The notes under the pieces: generated by a model
The model's input: only the letters and a program-made list of their open reading frames with translations
What the model was told of the DNA's origin: nothing
Databases searched by the model: none
From: Clostridia bacterium
GTDB taxonomy: Bacteria > Bacillota > Clostridia > Oscillospirales > SIG627
DNA length: 22,995 nucleotides
Reading direction: 5' to 3'
NCBI GenBank assembly: GCA_017408325.1
Contig: JAFQUW010000080.1
Span: forward strand, 1-22,995
Shown: positions 1-5,936 of the stretch, piece by piece
Numbering within the stretch: position 1 is the stretch's first letter
How the letters are laid out: every line of letters starts with the position of its first letter
Made by a program: the position numbers and the translations under genes

Positions 1-885
1 ACGGACAAAGAGGCTCAGGAGTTCACCAAGGAAGTGCTCAACCATATGCGTGAGCGTCTCTCCGACTATCAGGAAGCCTACGGCGATCTCTACAACCTCG
101 AGGCGACTCCTGCCGAGTCCACCTCTTACCGTCTGGCAAAGCACGACAGAAAGCACTATCCGGACATCATCACCGCCTCCGACACCGAGGATGCCACCCC
201 GTACTACACCAACTCCTCGCATCTGCCCGTCGGCTACACCGCGGACATCTTCGAGGCGCTGGACATCCAGGATGAGCTGCAGACTCTCTACACCTCCGGC
301 ACCGTCTTCCACGCTTTCCTCGGCGAGAGACTGCCCGACTGGCAGGCGGCGGCGAAGCTCGTGCAGAAGATCGCGCAGAATTTCCGTCTGCCGTACTACA
401 CGATGTCCCCGACCTACTCTGTCTGTAAGTCTCACGGTTACATCACCGGCGAGGTCTATACCTGCCCCGAGTGCGGAGAGAAGACCGAGGTCTACAGCCG
501 CATCACCGGCTACTACCGCCCCGTTCAGAACTGGAATGACGGTAAGAGCCAGGAGTTCAAGGAGAGAAAACTCTACGACGTGGAGAACTCCGTGTTGCGT
601 CACGAGGGCGTGATCGACGCCGCCCCCTGCGACTGCGAGAAGGTGACGGCCGAAAACGCGAAGGAAGTCTTCCTCTTCACCACGAAGACCTGCCCGAACT
701 GCAAGATGGCGAAGACCTTCCTTGATCAGGCGGGTGTCAAATACACCGTTGTCGACGCGGAAGAGGACGTGGATGCGACGAAGAAGTTCGGCGTCAGTCA
801 GGCACCGACGCTCGTCGTGACCGACGGAGATGCGTTCACGCGTTACGCGAACGCCTCCGAGATCAAGAAATACACCAAGGCGTAA
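1..885 (+). CDS. nrdD: Anaerobic ribonucleoside-triphosphate reductase (class III), C-terminal part, fused to a redoxin domain; 5' end outside window
   Basis: The reading frame is open from base 1, so this is the last 294 residues of a longer protein. Class III RNR makes deoxyribonucleotides anaerobically using a glycyl radical. The fragment shows the NrdD C-terminal zinc site (C-x2-H near residues 142-145, CPEC near 155-158) and the glycyl-radical loop RITGYY, with the radical Gly near residue 170. About 55 residues later, after a short linker containing CDC, a roughly 75-residue thioredoxin/glutaredoxin-like domain begins, with active site CPNC (about 231-234) and a cis-Pro motif QAPTL. This domain is not part of a canonical NrdD and probably supplies electrons. 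trxB follows after 5 bases, which fits the NADPH-thioredoxin-dependent class III reductases rather than the formate-dependent ones; that link is inference. No nrdG activase gene is visible. The catalytic cysteine region lies outside the window. Confidence 0.93.
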   Translation, partial: TDKEAQEFTKEVLNHMRERLSDYQEAYGDLYNLEATPAESTSYRLAKHDRKHYPDIITASDTEDATPYYTNSSHLPVGYTADIFEALDIQDELQTLYTSGTVFHAFLGERLPDWQAAAKLVQKIAQNFRLPYYTMSPTYSVCKSHGYITGEVYTCPECGEKTEVYSRITGYYRPVQNWNDGKSQEFKERKLYDVENSVLRHEGVIDAAPCDCEKVTAENAKEVFLFTTKTCPNCKMAKTFLDQAGVKYTVVDAEEDVDATKKFGVSQAPTLVVTDGDAFTRYANASEIKKYTKA

Positions 886-890
886 AACAG

Positions 891-1787
891 ATGAATGATA
901 TCCTGATCATAGGAGCGGGAATGGCGGGGCTTACCTCCGCCATTTACGCTGTCCGCGCAGGGAGAAGCGTGCTCGTGTTGGAGCGCGAGGGCATCGGCGG
1001 TCAGATCGCCACGAGCCCCAAGGTGGAAAATTACCCTGCCGCCGCGTCCATCTCGGGTGCGGAGCTTTCCGATCGCCTCTTTGAGCAGGCGACGAGTCTC
1101 GGTGCCGAACTTGATTTCGGTGACGTGACGAGCGTTGAGAAGACCGAGACCGGCTTCGTTGCGCACACCGAAGACGGTGATTTTGAAGCCAGAAGCGTGA
1201 TCATCGCCTCCGGCGTGCACCATCGCAAGCTTGGCACTCCCCGTGAGGAGGAGCTGTTCGGTCGCGGCGTCTCGTATTGCGCCGTGTGCGACGGAGCCTT
1301 TTATAAGGGAAAGCGCGTCGCCGTCGTCGGAGGAGGGAACACCGCTCTGTCCGCCGCCGTATTTCTCGCGGGCATCTGTGCGGAGGTCACGCTCATCCAC
1401 CGCCGCGATGAATTTCGTGCGGAGCGTTACCTTGTCGAACAGGTCAAGAAACTCGAGAACGTCCGCATCGTCACCCCGGCGACCGTGGAAGAACTGCTCG
1501 GCGAGGACAAGCTTTCGGGCCTGCGTCTGTCAAACGGCGAGGAACTCGCCCTTGACGGCCTCTTCGTCTGCATCGGAAAAGTGCCGGACAATGCGGCGTT
1601 TTCCGCGCTCGTCGATTTGACGGAGGACGGATTCATCGACGCGGGTGAGGACTGCCACACCCGAACCGAGGGTGTTTTTGTGGCGGGTGATTGCCGCAAG
1701 AAGGAAGTGCGCCAGCTCACCACCGCCGCCGCGGACGTATGCGTTGCCGCACTGGGTGCCTGCGACTATTTGAACCGCTTTTCATAA
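891..1787 (+). CDS. trxB: Thioredoxin reductase (NADPH)
   Basis: A 298-residue low-molecular-weight thioredoxin reductase, the usual length for the family. It moves electrons from NADPH through FAD to a redox-active disulfide and then to a thioredoxin-like partner. Visible motifs are the FAD-binding GAGMAG (8-13), the active site CAVC (130-133), the NADPH-binding GGGNTA (147-152), HRRDEFRA (170-177, the NADP 2'-phosphate signature) and the C-terminal FAD motif VFVAGDCR. It starts 5 bases after the nrdD-redoxin stop, so the two are almost certainly cotranscribed. The likely partner is the redoxin domain fused to that NrdD, giving a self-contained chain from NADPH to TrxB to redoxin to RNR. The partner assignment is inferred from context; the enzyme identity is clear from the motifs. 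Confidence 0.96.
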   Translation: MNDILIIGAGMAGLTSAIYAVRAGRSVLVLEREGIGGQIATSPKVENYPAAASISGAELSDRLFEQATSLGAELDFGDVTSVEKTETGFVAHTEDGDFEARSVIIASGVHHRKLGTPREEELFGRGVSYCAVCDGAFYKGKRVAVVGGGNTALSAAVFLAGICAEVTLIHRRDEFRAERYLVEQVKKLENVRIVTPATVEELLGEDKLSGLRLSNGEELALDGLFVCIGKVPDNAAFSALVDLTEDGFIDAGEDCHTRTEGVFVAGDCRKKEVRQLTTAAADVCVAALGACDYLNRFS

Positions 1788-1792
1788 AAAGA

Positions 1793-1818
1793 AAAACGCC
1801 GCCGCAAGGCGGCGTTTT
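1793..1818 (+). terminator. Intrinsic terminator of nrdD-trxB
   Basis: An 11-bp perfect stem (1793-1803 with 1808-1818) encloses a GCAA tetraloop. The 3' arm ends in TTTT, and the hairpin starts 5 bases after the trxB stop. The 5' arm begins with AAAA, so it may act in both directions. Confidence 0.9.
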
Positions 1819-1850
1819 GCCCAACTGAATCGACCGAAAAGGAGACTGGT

Positions 1851-2837
1851 ATGGCGCGCCGCTCGGGACAGAAGATCAAACTTTTTTCGCTTCTTGAGAT
1901 CCTTTGGAAACAGACGGATGAGGAGCACCCGCTTTCTTTGACGGAGCTGATCTCCGCTTTGGAGGCGCGTGGCATTTCTGCGGAGAGAAAGAGCCTCTAC
2001 AGCGACTTCGAGGCACTGGAATCCCTCGGATTTTCCGTTGAGTGCGTGCGCGGGAAAACGGTGGCGTATTACCTCTCTTCGCGCCCTTTCGAGCTTGTGG
2101 AACTCAAACTGTTGGTCGACGCGGTGCAGTCCTCGAAGTTCATCACCGAGAAAAAGAGTGCACAGCTCATCTCGAAGCTGGAGAGTCTCGTCAGCCGCCA
2201 CGAGGCAACCGCTCTTGCGCGTGAAGTGCACGTGGCAGGGCGCATCAAGGCGATGAACGAGAGCATCTATTACAGCGTGGACGAGATCCAACGCGCCATC
2301 GCGCAGAACCGAAAGATCTCCTTTCAGTATTTCAGTTGGGACACCGAGAAGAACCGCGTGCTGCGCCGCGACGGAGAACGTTACCTCGTCAGTCCGTATC
2401 TTTTGCTCTGGGACGACGAGAATTACTACCTCGTCGGCTTTGAAGAGGAGAAGCAGAAGATGTTGCATTTCCGCGTCGACAAGATGCTTCGCATCGAACT
2501 TTGCGAAGAGGAGCGGAGCGGAAAAGAGGCCTTCGAAAAACTGGATCCCACACGCTACACGCGCCGCGTCTTTTCGATGTACGGCGGCGAGGAAGAGTAC
2601 GTCACCCTGCGGCTTTCCAATGTACTCGTCGGTGTCATCCTCGACCGCTTCGGACGGGAGGTGCCCCTGATGCGCGACGGGAAGGACCACTTCACCGTCA
2701 CCGTGCCCGTGCACGTCAGTCCGCAGTTCTTCGGCTGGCTTGCCTCGCTCGGTGCAGACGCGCGCGTCCTCGCACCAAGACAGGTTCTTGCCGACTATAC
2801 GACGTATCTGAAAGCGACTATCCAGGCGCAGGAATAA
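1851..2837 (+). CDS. WYL-domain transcriptional regulator
   Basis: This 328-residue protein has the layout of the WYL regulator family. It has an N-terminal winged helix-turn-helix (about 5-65, including ALEARGISAERKSLYSDFEA), a WYL ligand-sensing domain (about 138-215, with the signature seen as NYYLVGFEE near 191-199) and a C-terminal WCX dimerisation extension (about 240-325). WYL regulators are DNA-binding proteins in which the WYL domain senses a ligand, often nucleotide- or nucleic-acid-related. The ATG is preceded by AAAAGGAGA at good spacing. Only 32 bases separate it from the upstream terminator and I see no clear promoter there, so it may depend on readthrough from trxB. The target is unknown, and there is no defence or transport operon beside it that would suggest one. 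Confidence 0.9.
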   Translation: MARRSGQKIKLFSLLEILWKQTDEEHPLSLTELISALEARGISAERKSLYSDFEALESLGFSVECVRGKTVAYYLSSRPFELVELKLLVDAVQSSKFITEKKSAQLISKLESLVSRHEATALAREVHVAGRIKAMNESIYYSVDEIQRAIAQNRKISFQYFSWDTEKNRVLRRDGERYLVSPYLLLWDDENYYLVGFEEEKQKMLHFRVDKMLRIELCEEERSGKEAFEKLDPTRYTRRVFSMYGGEEEYVTLRLSNVLVGVILDRFGREVPLMRDGKDHFTVTVPVHVSPQFFGWLASLGADARVLAPRQVLADYTTYLKATIQAQE

Positions 2838-2855
2838 AAAACAAAAAACACAGAA

Positions 2856-2885
2856 AAAAGAAGCACGCTTTTGCGTGCTTCTTTT
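2856..2885 (+). terminator. Intrinsic terminator after the WYL regulator gene
   Basis: A 13-bp perfect stem (2856-2868 with 2873-2885) has a TTTT loop and is followed by a long T-rich tract. It starts 18 bases after the stop codon. The A-rich 5' side means it could also terminate minus-strand transcripts coming from the DUF4838 gene. Confidence 0.88.
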
Positions 2886-2928
2886 GTTTTTTTCTTTTCT
2901 CGAAAAGGTAGAAGAGAAAAAACACCTA

Positions 2929-3039
2929 TCGCAAACGGCACCCGCGTTTTGGGTGCCGTTTGTGTGAAAGGCTTGAAATTTTCTTTTTCCCGTCTCGGCT
3001 TTTCTTTTGCTTCTTTTCTTTTCTCGAAAAGAAAAGAAG
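2929..3039 (-). repeat. 3'-UTR two-hairpin element, copy 1 (minus orientation)
   Basis: Read on the minus strand it begins 15 nt after the stop codon of the DUF4838 gene. Hairpin 1 (3010-3039) has a 13-bp perfect stem, one arm all pyrimidine and the other all purine, with a 4-nt loop. A purine tail (2998-3009) follows. The 42-nt block 2998-3039 is identical, as reverse complement, to 14041-14082. Then come a variable stretch, the motif CACACAAAC, and hairpin 2 (2932-2962), which has a 12-bp perfect stem, a 7-nt loop and the downstream flank GTTTGCGAT. The same order is found in three other copies in this window. Confidence 0.8.
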
Positions 3040-3054
3040 AGAAAGGATCCATTC

Positions 3055-4881
3055 TTACAGCGGACGGCCGGTCCAGGTGTGCGGCGGCTTCGTGGGATCA
3101 AACGCGTGCGGCAGATACAGACCCTCGGCAAAGGCCACGCGGTGGCTGATGACGTCGTCCTTAAACTCGGTCGCGTCGCGCTCGTAGGCAGTCTTCGACG
3201 CTTCGTCGCCCTCCTCCCATCGTTCGCGCCAGGTCGCGCACAGCGTCCAGTAGCGGAAGGAGAGGTAACTGCGCTCCATGCGTTCACGAAGCACGGAATC
3301 CTTGGTCACGCGCAGTGCCTTGCGCCAGAGCTCGGCGCCCTTTTCCATGAACTCGCGGTCGTCGCGCGGGATCATCGAGTCGCACTTGGGGTTGGAGTAC
3401 TGACCTGCCGGCGGCACGTAGAAGCCGAAGTGGTTGCCCTCGACGTGGGCGGCCTTTTCCATCAGGTTGATGTAGGAGCGGATGTGGCGCCAGCCGCGGC
3501 CGTAGTAGGCCGCGAGGAATTCGTCCATGTGGCGGTAGTACTCGGCCTTCTTCATGCCCGGATTCCAGAGCAGTTTGGAGGCGAGGTAGCAGCGCAGCTC
3601 GCCGAACTCACCGGAGAGGTCGGAGTTGCCCTGCAGGAAGAGACGGCGCGTGCCGGCCTTCTTGTGGAAGGCGCAGTTTTTGCGCATCACTTCAAAGTTT
3701 GCCTGCGGCGCCATATAGAAGGCGAAGTCCGTCGTGTAGTCCCAGACGGAGACGTTCTTGGAGACCTTGCCCCAGCCGCGCACGTTGGCGGCAGCCTTCT
3801 GGTTCGGGTCGATGCCGCAGAACATGTGGCCGTGGCAGTTCGGATCGTCAAAGGAGTGCGCGTGGCAGACGCGGATCAGGCACAGACGCGCACCGACGTT
3901 GTCGGGCACCTTGACACCCTTCGAGGGCGGTGTCTGGGTGTAGTGATAGGCGAGCATCTCAAAGGTGACGTCGGGGAACTCGTCCTTGTAATGATCGGCG
4001 ATCTTGGTGACGAACTTTAAGTAGTTGTCCGTCGGCGTACCCTGCGCACGGCAATTTTTGCAGCGGCAGTAGCCGTTTGAGTTGTCGTTCTGGGAGATGG
4101 AGATGAGGCGCGGATTCGGCTCACTGCGCAGCCACTCGCCGACCTTCTCGGTGCAGATGCGAAGGACCTCGGGATGCGTCAGGCAAAGCTCCTCCTGGCC
4201 CTCGATGGGCGGGGTATTCTCGCCCTGCGCGTCCTCGCCGTTGATGTCGGCGAAGTACTCGGGGTGATCGGGGTAGTCGCGCTTCAACATGAAGTCGTCG
4301 AAGGTGTGACAGCCGTGTCCCTTGACGTAGTTGATCGCGCCGCCGTAGTTGTGGGAGATAGCAAGTCCCGCGTTGATCTTGCGCTTGGGCGCCCAGTTGG
4401 AGTCATAGCCGCCGAGCCACGAGGTCTGGCGGAAGATGAACTGCGGGGAGAAGACGTGCTTGCCCTCGGGGATGTCGATGCCGTCGGAGGGGTTGCAGAC
4501 TTCGAGTGAGGGCGTGAAGAAGCGCCAGCCGAGGAAGTCCTCGAGGAAGGTAAATACGGCGTAGACGGGGCCGCGGCGACCGCTTCCGGTCAGGTGGACG
4601 TTGCCGTCCTTGATTTCAATGTAGGTGGAGTCTTCGGAGAGTTCGGACACGTCGGGGTTCTTCGAGCAGGGGCCGATGATCAACTCGTGCGTATCCTTCA
4701 TCCACATACCGCGGTGGATCGGGCAGATCGCACCCGTGGCGAAGGCAATGTAACGCTGCAACACGTGCGCCATGTGCCCGTAAGCACCGGGGATCATACG
4801 GTCGTAGCAGATGTGGTACTGTTCAATCGGAATACCCGCGATCTTGAAATTCTTCACGGGACAGGGTCGGCGCGTATCCAT
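3055..4881 (-). CDS. DUF4838-type protein, probable carbohydrate-active enzyme
   Basis: A 608-residue protein resembling the DUF4838 family of predicted glycoside-hydrolase-like proteins common in gut and environmental bacteria. Supporting features are the N-terminal segment GPVYAVFTFLEDFLGWRFF (about 104-122), typical of the domain that precedes the barrel in GH67-like enzymes and DUF4838, and the motif NGYCRCKNC (about 269-277), a cysteine cluster characteristic of this family. I chose ATG 4881 over an upstream ATG at 4953 because AGGAGGT lies just before 4881 and a strong promoter lies between the two. No signal peptide or membrane segment is seen, so it would act in the cytoplasm. It stands alone, with no transporter or other sugar gene beside it, so the substrate cannot be inferred. 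The family call is solid; the enzymatic function is inference. Confidence 0.82.
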   Translation of the reverse strand: MDTRRPCPVKNFKIAGIPIEQYHICYDRMIPGAYGHMAHVLQRYIAFATGAICPIHRGMWMKDTHELIIGPCSKNPDVSELSEDSTYIEIKDGNVHLTGSGRRGPVYAVFTFLEDFLGWRFFTPSLEVCNPSDGIDIPEGKHVFSPQFIFRQTSWLGGYDSNWAPKRKINAGLAISHNYGGAINYVKGHGCHTFDDFMLKRDYPDHPEYFADINGEDAQGENTPPIEGQEELCLTHPEVLRICTEKVGEWLRSEPNPRLISISQNDNSNGYCRCKNCRAQGTPTDNYLKFVTKIADHYKDEFPDVTFEMLAYHYTQTPPSKGVKVPDNVGARLCLIRVCHAHSFDDPNCHGHMFCGIDPNQKAAANVRGWGKVSKNVSVWDYTTDFAFYMAPQANFEVMRKNCAFHKKAGTRRLFLQGNSDLSGEFGELRCYLASKLLWNPGMKKAEYYRHMDEFLAAYYGRGWRHIRSYINLMEKAAHVEGNHFGFYVPPAGQYSNPKCDSMIPRDDREFMEKGAELWRKALRVTKDSVLRERMERSYLSFRYWTLCATWRERWEEGDEASKTAYERDATEFKDDVISHRVAFAEGLYLPHAFDPTKPPHTWTGRPL

Positions 4882-4911
4882 AGTGGGACACCTCCTAAAG
4901 TTGATACGCTC

Positions 4912-4940
4912 AGTATAGCCGATTTTGCCGCCAAAATCAA
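4912..4940 (-). promoter_or_regulatory. Sigma-A-type promoter of the DUF4838 gene
   Basis: On the minus strand TTGATT (4935-4940) and TATACT (4912-4917) are separated by exactly 17 bases. Transcription would start near 4905, giving a leader of about 24 nt with the AGGAGGT ribosome site before ATG 4881. This excludes the longer reading frame from 4953. Confidence 0.75.
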
Positions 4941-5000
4941 GCAAGTTTTTCATTTTTTTTCATATATTTTGACTGAAAACCACTCGGAAAGGAATGGAAC

Positions 5001-5639
5001 ATGCACACAGTTCTTTCTCGCTTGACCCATACCGAACGCATCCGTTTGAGACGGGGGGCGATCCTGCTTTTTACCCTCGGCTTGCTGTTTCTTCTTTGCG
5101 TCTCGTATTTCAACGCACGGCTTGCGCCGATCGTGGCGGAGCTCGCGGCGGAAAAAGCACGCGCTCTGGCGATCGGTGCAGTGGATCAGGCGCTGGAGGA
5201 GACTCTTTCTTCGACCGAGGAGCTCATCCGTCCGGGCTACGACGACCGCGGCAGACTGTCGATCCTCACCTGTGACAGCGCGGCGGCGAACCGCTTGCGC
5301 ACCGCCGCGAGTAAGGCGGTGAATTCCGCCTTGTCCGAAGCGGAATACGGGACGCTTTCCGTGCCCCTCGGAAGCCTCCTTGACTCGCCCTTCCTCGTCG
5401 GTCGCGGGCCGAAGATCTCCGCGCGGGTCTTGCCGCTCTCCAATGCCGTCGTCACCCTCTCCGATTCCTTTACCTCGGCGGGGATCAACCAGACTCTCTT
5501 CTCCCTTAGCGTGAACGTCTCCGTCGAGATCTCCGTTGTCATGCCTTTGAAGAGCCACGCCGCCACCCTTGACTTTTCCTGCCCCGTCACCCAGCTCATC
5601 ATCGCGGGCGACGTGCCGCAGGTCTACCTCGGCACGTAG
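5001..5639 (+). CDS. yunB: Sporulation protein YunB
   Basis: A 212-residue protein matching YunB, a mother-cell sporulation protein of endospore-forming Bacillota whose molecular role is not well defined. It has one N-terminal transmembrane helix (about 19-36) and then an extracytoplasmic region. Family-typical segments are DSPFLVGRGPKISARVLP (about 128-145), the signature SAGINQT (about 159-165) and the closing motif IIAGDVPQVYL (about 200-210). The ATG is preceded by GGAAAGGA. CATATATT at 4961-4968 resembles a sigma-E -10 element, as expected for a mother-cell gene, but I see no matching -35, so regulation is a guess. It is transcribed divergently from the DUF4838 gene. Its presence indicates a spore-forming lineage. 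Confidence 0.88.
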   Translation: MHTVLSRLTHTERIRLRRGAILLFTLGLLFLLCVSYFNARLAPIVAELAAEKARALAIGAVDQALEETLSSTEELIRPGYDDRGRLSILTCDSAAANRLRTAASKAVNSALSEAEYGTLSVPLGSLLDSPFLVGRGPKISARVLPLSNAVVTLSDSFTSAGINQTLFSLSVNVSVEISVVMPLKSHAATLDFSCPVTQLIIAGDVPQVYLGT

Positions 5640-5650
5640 GGGGAGGGGAT

Positions 5651-5768
5651 GTTCTTTTCTTCTTTCGCGAGAAAGAAGAAAAGAACCAAAAGAAGAAAGC
5701 GGAATCGAGAAAGAAGGTAGCGAGCGTCAAACACAAAACGGGCCCAAACAACGGCCCCGTTTTGCGGC
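5651..5768 (+). repeat. 3'-UTR two-hairpin element, copy 2 (plus orientation)
   Basis: It begins 11 nt after the yunB stop on the same strand. Hairpin 1 (5651-5686) has a 16-bp perfect stem with a GCGA loop. The purine tail is 5687-5700. The 50-nt block 5651-5700 matches the reverse complement of 14220-14269 at 48 of 50 positions, and both differences are in the loop. Further on are GCGTCAAACACAAAA (5725-5738 region) and hairpin 2 (5734-5764, 11 bp with one bulged base), followed by GCGGC. Hairpin 2 may serve as the yunB terminator. Confidence 0.8.
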
Positions 5769-5858
5769 GAAGAAAGGCAAGAGAGTCGCAAAACAACGCG
5801 AGTTTGAATCCCTGTTTGAAGAAAGGAAAAACGAGTGTGATCTCTTTGCGATTGGCGT

Positions 5859-5887
5859 TTGACTTTGCGTGGGGATTGTGGTATAAT
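5859..5887 (+). promoter_or_regulatory. Sigma-A promoter of the alaS operon
   Basis: TTGACT (5859-5864) and a perfect TATAAT (5882-5887) are separated by 17 bases. Transcription would start near 5894 and leave a leader of about 43 nt before ATG 5937. That is too short for a T-box, so this alaS is apparently not under T-box control. Confidence 0.88.
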
Positions 5888-5936
5888 TCTCTATCATCAA
5901 ATCTCGCCCGAAACAAGGGCAAAAAGGACGTTTTTT

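Noticed and set aside
2929..3039. A CRISPR array or insertion-sequence ends
   Set aside because: Copies are dispersed rather than in a regular array, with no spacers, and no transposase or target-site duplication is visible next to any copy.
1782..3287. A 501-codon minus-strand open frame opposite the WYL gene
   Set aside because: It overlaps a convincing WYL regulator, runs through two hairpins and the repeat element, and is arginine-rich and low-complexity. It is a shadow of GC-rich codon use.
4882..4953. Longer N-terminus for the DUF4838 protein
   Set aside because: The extension would span the promoter's -10 and -35 boxes and lacks a ribosome site, while AGGAGGT precedes ATG 4881.
4941..4990. 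A sigma-E promoter for yunB
   Set aside because: CATATATT resembles the -10 element but no matching -35 is present at the right spacing, and the tract is very T-rich, so the match may be by chance.
5769..5936. A T-box or other riboswitch ahead of alaS
   Set aside because: The promoter at 5859-5887 leaves a leader of only about 43 nt and no T-box motif is present.
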